Shown here: piece by piece, positions 60,638-64,000 of the stretch | Layout of the letters: each line of letters begins with the position of its first letter | Numbering within the stretch: the stretch's first letter is position 1 | Assembly: GCA_963662985.1 (NCBI GenBank) | Contig: OY760067.1 | Span: 1,612,001 to 1,676,000, forward strand | Origin: G963662985 sp963662985 | Lineage (GTDB): Bacteria > Chloroflexota > Anaerolineae > Anaerolineales > UBA11579 | Length of the DNA: 64,000 nt | Reading direction: 5' to 3' | Notes under the pieces: generated by a model | What the model was told of the DNA's origin: nothing | The model's input: only the letters and a program-made list of their open reading frames with translations | Database searches by the model: none | Position numbers and translations under genes: made by a program

Positions 60638-61027
60638 TTACATCCAACCTTGTTGTTTTGCGAAGTTTGTAATCACAGGAAGTTCAAACATTTCACCTTG
60701 ATAAGCTTTGATGCCTAAATAAATTTGGACGCCAAGGCCTACGAGACCAACACAAACGCCAATAAACACGAAGGAAAGAATGAAGGTCAACACAAATAAA
60801 ATCACACCATAGATCAAAGATTGAACAGTATGATATTTAATAAAGGGTCGGTTTTTCTTTTCTTCAATAAAAAGTAATACGATGGGAACAATTGGGGAGA
60901 AAATATAAGCTAATAATGCAAATAGCTTATCATCATCTGTGATCTCCAAATTAGGGGCGTTATCTTCTACGACAACTTCTTCAACAACTTCTTCGTTCTT
61001 GATTTCTTCGTTTTTCATTTCTTCCAT
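60638..61027 (-). CDS. DUF4870-type membrane protein
   Basis: 129 residues. An acidic N-terminus (repeats of EE/VVE) precedes LFALLAYIFSPIVPIVLLFI, RPFIKYHTVQSLIYGVILF and a third helix, the pattern of DUF4870 (also called Tic20-like). The F-x-x-x-H/Q signature is seen in FIKYHTVQS. Ribosome-binding site AAGGAG. Function of the family unknown. Confidence 0.8.
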   Translation of the reverse strand: MEEMKNEEIKNEEVVEEVVVEDNAPNLEITDDDKLFALLAYIFSPIVPIVLLFIEEKKNRPFIKYHTVQSLIYGVILFVLTFILSFVFIGVCVGLVGLGVQIYLGIKAYQGEMFELPVITNFAKQQGWM

Positions 61028-61162
61028 TTTTTAGCTCCTTCTAAAGATTTATTCTTTTTATTATAACTGCTTTTATCCTATTTATGATTAATTTAACAGG
61101 TATATTACATTAAATAATTTATTTAATGTACGTTTTTGATGTATTTTGGTTGTGTGGAAAAA

Positions 61163-63526
61163 CTAGAAATTTTGATGTTCTGTGCGGCGAATAATTTCAT
61201 CTTGTAAAGCTTCACTAAGATCACAGAAATAGTCACTATACCCTGCTACCCGCACGATCAAATCACGATATTGTTCAGGGGTGGCTTTGGCTTTACGTAA
61301 AGTTTCTGCATCGACCACATTGAATTGGATATGATGTCCGTTCATATGGAAATATGAGCGCACTAATTTGACTAAATTATCCAAGTCACTATCTTTGGAC
61401 ACTAATGCAGGTGTGAATTTTTGATTTAGTAAGGTACCGCCAGTTCTTAAATGATCCATTTTTGCTGCCGATTTGACTACAGCAGTTGGACCTTTGCGAT
61501 CTGCCCCTTGAACAGGAGAGATACCTTCAGACAGGGGAGTCCATGCCATTCGTCCTTCAGCGCTTGCTCCAATCACTGAACCAAAATAGACATGACAAGT
61601 TGTGGGGAGCAAGTTGATGTGATAGGTGCCGCCTTTGGTGTTAGGGCGCCCATCTATGCTATTGAAATAGAGTTCAAAGACTTGTTTCATCAGGTCGTCA
61701 GCCGCATCCTCATCATTCCCATATCGAGGCGTGCGATTGACCAAAAGTAGCCGTTCACGTTCAAAGCCGTCAAAATTATTCTCCATCATCGCCACGAGGT
61801 CGGGCAGAGTGAACATACCTGTTTCGAATACATGCGTTTTGATGGCGCTGAGTTGATCAGTGATGGAGCCAATGCCTACTCCTTGAATATAAGTGGTGTT
61901 ATAGCGTGCGCCACCATTGTGATAATCCTTACCTTTGGTAATACAATCATCAGTGAGCAAGGAAAGGAAGGGGCAGGGCATATATTTGGCATAAAGACGT
62001 TCAATGGTATGGTTGCCAGCAATCTTAATGTCAATAAAATATCGAACTTGCTGGCTGAAGGCTTCAAAAAGGTCTTCATAACTTGTGAAGTCTCCCAAGG
62101 TACCTGTTTCCAACCCGATCTTTTTACCCGTACGTGGATCAATCCCATTGTGAAGGGTCATTTCTAACATTTTAGGAATGTTGAAATAACCAGAGAGATT
62201 ATAGTTTTCTTTACCAAAAGCACCAATTTCAACACAACCACTAGAGCCACCACATCGAGCATCAACCAAAGATTTTCCGGCGCGCATGAGTTCTTGTACG
62301 ATTGCGTCTGCATTGAAGATGGAGGGTTGCCCAAAACCAGTGCGAATGATTTTCATCGCGCGTTTGATAAATTCGTCTGGGTTGGCAGTGCTGACTTGTA
62401 AAGAAGTGCTTGGCTGCAATAAACGCATTTCTTCAATCACATCCAACAAGATAAAAGTAACCTCGTTGACACCATCTTTGCCATCAGGGGTGAGCCCGCC
62501 TAGGTTGATCTGAGCGAAGTCGGTATAGGTACCACTTTCTGCAGCGGTAACCCCGACTTTAGGTGGGGCAGGTTGGTTATTAAATTTAATCCAGAAACAT
62601 TGTAATAATTCTTCTGCTAACTCAGGTGTAAGAGAACCATCTGCAATCCCTTTTTGATAAAAAGGATAGAGGTGTTGATCTAATCGCCCGGGGTCAAAAG
62701 CGTCCCAAGTGTTTAACTCGGTGGTGACGCCTAAATGTACAAACCAATAATATTGCAAAGCGTCTGCAAAACTTTCTGGGGCATATGCAGGCACTCTTCG
62801 ACAGCGGGTAGCAATTTCTTCTAACTCAGTTTTGCGGGTGGGATCTGTTTCTTGTGCGGCAAGTGCTTCTGCTTTCTCTGCATGACGTTCTCCAAAGTGG
62901 ATTAATGCTTGGGCAGTAATGCGCATGGCGTTTAATTCTTCCCGTTTGTCATAAGCGTCTAGATCATGCGCAAAATCTAATTGAGCAAGTTGGTTCTCAA
63001 TCTTAGCGATGAAATCCAACATCCCATTGTGGTAGATTTTATCGTCTAAGACGGTGTGTCCTGGAGCGCGTTGTTCCATAAATTCAGTGAAAACGCCGGC
63101 ATCATACGCATCTAGCCACTCAGGTTGCATGGCAGCAAACAAATGCTCCCGCATGGATTTCCCTTGCCAGAAGGGAATGAGCTTTTCTTCGTATAGTTTT
63201 CTGACTTCTGAAGTCACTTTGAATGGAATTTTGTCTCTTGAATCCAAGAGATCTAGGTCTTCTAAAGAGTGACAACATAATTCTGGGAAAGCGGGGGTGG
63301 CTTTGGGAAATTCTCCCTTTTCGCCAACGATCAATTCACCATCATTGATACAGATGGTGCGGTTTTTGATCAGATAAGCAAAAGATAGTGCTCGTTGCAT
63401 GGGCACTGAATAGTTTTCAGGATTCTGTTCATAGAAGGCTGTCATCAAACGAGCGCGTTCCGCAGAAAAAACCGCCGGTGCTTCTAGGCTTTGTTTGCGA
63501 AGTTTTTGCACGCGTTCAGAGCTCAT
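61163..63526 (-). CDS. hypD: Glycyl-radical trans-4-hydroxy-L-proline dehydratase
   Basis: 787 residues. Thiyl-radical Cys431 and general base Glu433 in SSGCVEIGAFGKE, and radical Gly762 in RVAGYSD. These sit exactly 3 residues before the C434/E436/G765 of the characterised clostridial enzyme, and the overall sequence matches that group (MEQRAPGHTV; WFVHLGVTTELNTWDAFDPG; NNQPAPPKVG). It removes water from 4-hydroxyproline to give pyrroline-5-carboxylate. The activase is encoded 2 nt upstream. No pyrroline-5-carboxylate reductase in the window. Assignment to HypD rather than another GRE dehydratase is strong but from memory of motifs. Confidence 0.88.
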   Translation of the reverse strand: MSSERVQKLRKQSLEAPAVFSAERARLMTAFYEQNPENYSVPMQRALSFAYLIKNRTICINDGELIVGEKGEFPKATPAFPELCCHSLEDLDLLDSRDKIPFKVTSEVRKLYEEKLIPFWQGKSMREHLFAAMQPEWLDAYDAGVFTEFMEQRAPGHTVLDDKIYHNGMLDFIAKIENQLAQLDFAHDLDAYDKREELNAMRITAQALIHFGERHAEKAEALAAQETDPTRKTELEEIATRCRRVPAYAPESFADALQYYWFVHLGVTTELNTWDAFDPGRLDQHLYPFYQKGIADGSLTPELAEELLQCFWIKFNNQPAPPKVGVTAAESGTYTDFAQINLGGLTPDGKDGVNEVTFILLDVIEEMRLLQPSTSLQVSTANPDEFIKRAMKIIRTGFGQPSIFNADAIVQELMRAGKSLVDARCGGSSGCVEIGAFGKENYNLSGYFNIPKMLEMTLHNGIDPRTGKKIGLETGTLGDFTSYEDLFEAFSQQVRYFIDIKIAGNHTIERLYAKYMPCPFLSLLTDDCITKGKDYHNGGARYNTTYIQGVGIGSITDQLSAIKTHVFETGMFTLPDLVAMMENNFDGFERERLLLVNRTPRYGNDEDAADDLMKQVFELYFNSIDGRPNTKGGTYHINLLPTTCHVYFGSVIGASAEGRMAWTPLSEGISPVQGADRKGPTAVVKSAAKMDHLRTGGTLLNQKFTPALVSKDSDLDNLVKLVRSYFHMNGHHIQFNVVDAETLRKAKATPEQYRDLIVRVAGYSDYFCDLSEALQDEIIRRTEHQNF

Positions 63527-63528
63527 AG

Positions 63529-64000
63529 TTAGCCTCCGATGGTGACTGTTAAAGATTGCGCTTCAAGTTGCGCGAGGATTTTTGCCATATCTGAATCAGA
63601 TGGTGTTTGGATATTATCATCCATCAGATAGTCTCTGCCAAGATTTTCATATTTGACTTTGGCGGTAGGATGATAGGGTAGTAAGGTGACTTGAGAAACG
63701 TTTTTGAGAGGTTGCACAAAGCTGGCTAAAGCTGCCATGTTGGCTTCATCATCATTAATCGTGGGAATAATCGGGCAACGCACCCATATTTCTTTGCCAC
63801 TTTCATTTAATTTCTTGAGATTTTCCAAGATCAAATCGAGACCAACTCCGGTCAATTCTTTATGTTTTACTGGATCCATTGTTTTAAGGTCATATAAGTA
63901 TAGATCAACATAGGGATTAATTTCTTCAAGATAGTCCCATTTGACTTGTCCACATGTGTCCACAGCAACATGCAACCCAGCTTCTTTACACTCCATCACG
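63529..64000 (-). CDS. Glycyl-radical-enzyme activating protein (radical SAM), N-terminus cut by window edge
   Basis: About 157 C-terminal residues. GLHVAVDTCGQVKWDYL, YLYDLKTMDPVKHKELTG and ELTVTIGG-like ending belong to the PflA-type radical-SAM activases. The CxxxCxxC cluster and ferredoxin-like insert would lie beyond position 64000. Two nt before the hypD start, it is the dedicated activase (HypE-like). Confidence 0.85.
   Translation of the reverse strand, partial: VMECKEAGLHVAVDTCGQVKWDYLEEINPYVDLYLYDLKTMDPVKHKELTGVGLDLILENLKKLNESGKEIWVRCPIIPTINDDEANMAALASFVQPLKNVSQVTLLPYHPTAKVKYENLGRDYLMDDNIQTPSDSDMAKILAQLEAQSLTVTIGG

Overview
The window is a gene-dense (about 60 genes), AT-rich bacterial chromosome segment with no RNA genes, insertion sequences, prophage or CRISPR visible. 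I infer a Chloroflexota member, most likely an anaerobic, low-GC Anaerolineae. The signs are a DUF2089 regulator followed by a SHOCT-like protein, many membrane-anchored TPR proteins with Thr/Pro-rich linkers, large secreted beta-repeat proteins with Thr/Pro stalks, rubrerythrin, a glycyl-radical hydroxyproline dehydratase with its activase, and no lipopolysaccharide genes. The phylum call is an inference from gene content, not a tested result.

Layout. 1-1.8 kb: a DUF2089/SHOCT operon that ends in two tiny, mutually similar peptide genes. 1.9-9.7 kb: murJ, two TPR membrane proteins, rsgA, a MecA-type penicillin-binding lipoprotein and maf. 9.9-17.4 kb: an MFS carrier, two TPR proteins, then a polytopic GT-C-like protein, a GT2 polyprenyl-phosphate glycosyltransferase and a DUF2304 protein. 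17.4-19.7 kb: degV and the rplU-rpmA-L31 operon, in which L31 is fused to an RNA polymerase alpha-CTD-like domain. 19.8-25 kb: two Calx-beta-like surface proteins. 25.2-32 kb: rsmA, a histidine phosphatase, an exonuclease, a peroxiredoxin-glutaredoxin hybrid, Sua5/TsaC, an OMPDC-family protein, a slipin, and an LMW-PTP/fructosamine-kinase pair. 32-37.2 kb: four secreted paralogues carrying 1, 1, 2 and 3 copies of a concanavalin-like domain. 37.3-44.5 kb: DUF554, then a signalling operon (two histidine kinases, a response regulator, a receiver-CpaE-like ATPase fusion, a double-HTH protein, a TPR protein and a GNAT). 44.6-50.8 kb: a four-part CBS-NeuB-SAF-TIM-barrel fusion, lacZ and rubrerythrin. 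50.8-55.4 kb: a zinc-type ABC importer, a Fur-family regulator with a Fur/Zur box, and pyrimidine-nucleoside phosphorylase. 55.6-64 kb: an unknown protein, queA (with an odd insertion), ruvB, a PRTase-like protein, a threonine-dehydrogenase-like SDR, a DUF4870 protein, hypD and its radical-SAM activase, which is cut by the window end.

How genes work together. Most transcription units end in clear Rho-independent terminators. Two translation-start classes are visible. Many genes have a strong AAGGAG-type site. At least six others (orf4592, rsgA, the TPR gene at 13737, the GT2 gene, tsaC and ruvB) have a -10-like hexamer only 6-8 nt upstream of the ATG and no Shine-Dalgarno, which suggests leaderless mRNAs.

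Most interesting items: the six DnaA-box-like nonamers at 11-12 bp spacing inside queA; the tandem microprotein pair; the leaderless-start pattern; the L31-alphaCTD fusion; the LMW-PTP/fructosamine-kinase repair pair; one conserved cysteine pair in every Calx-beta-like repeat; and the four-domain NeuB fusion.
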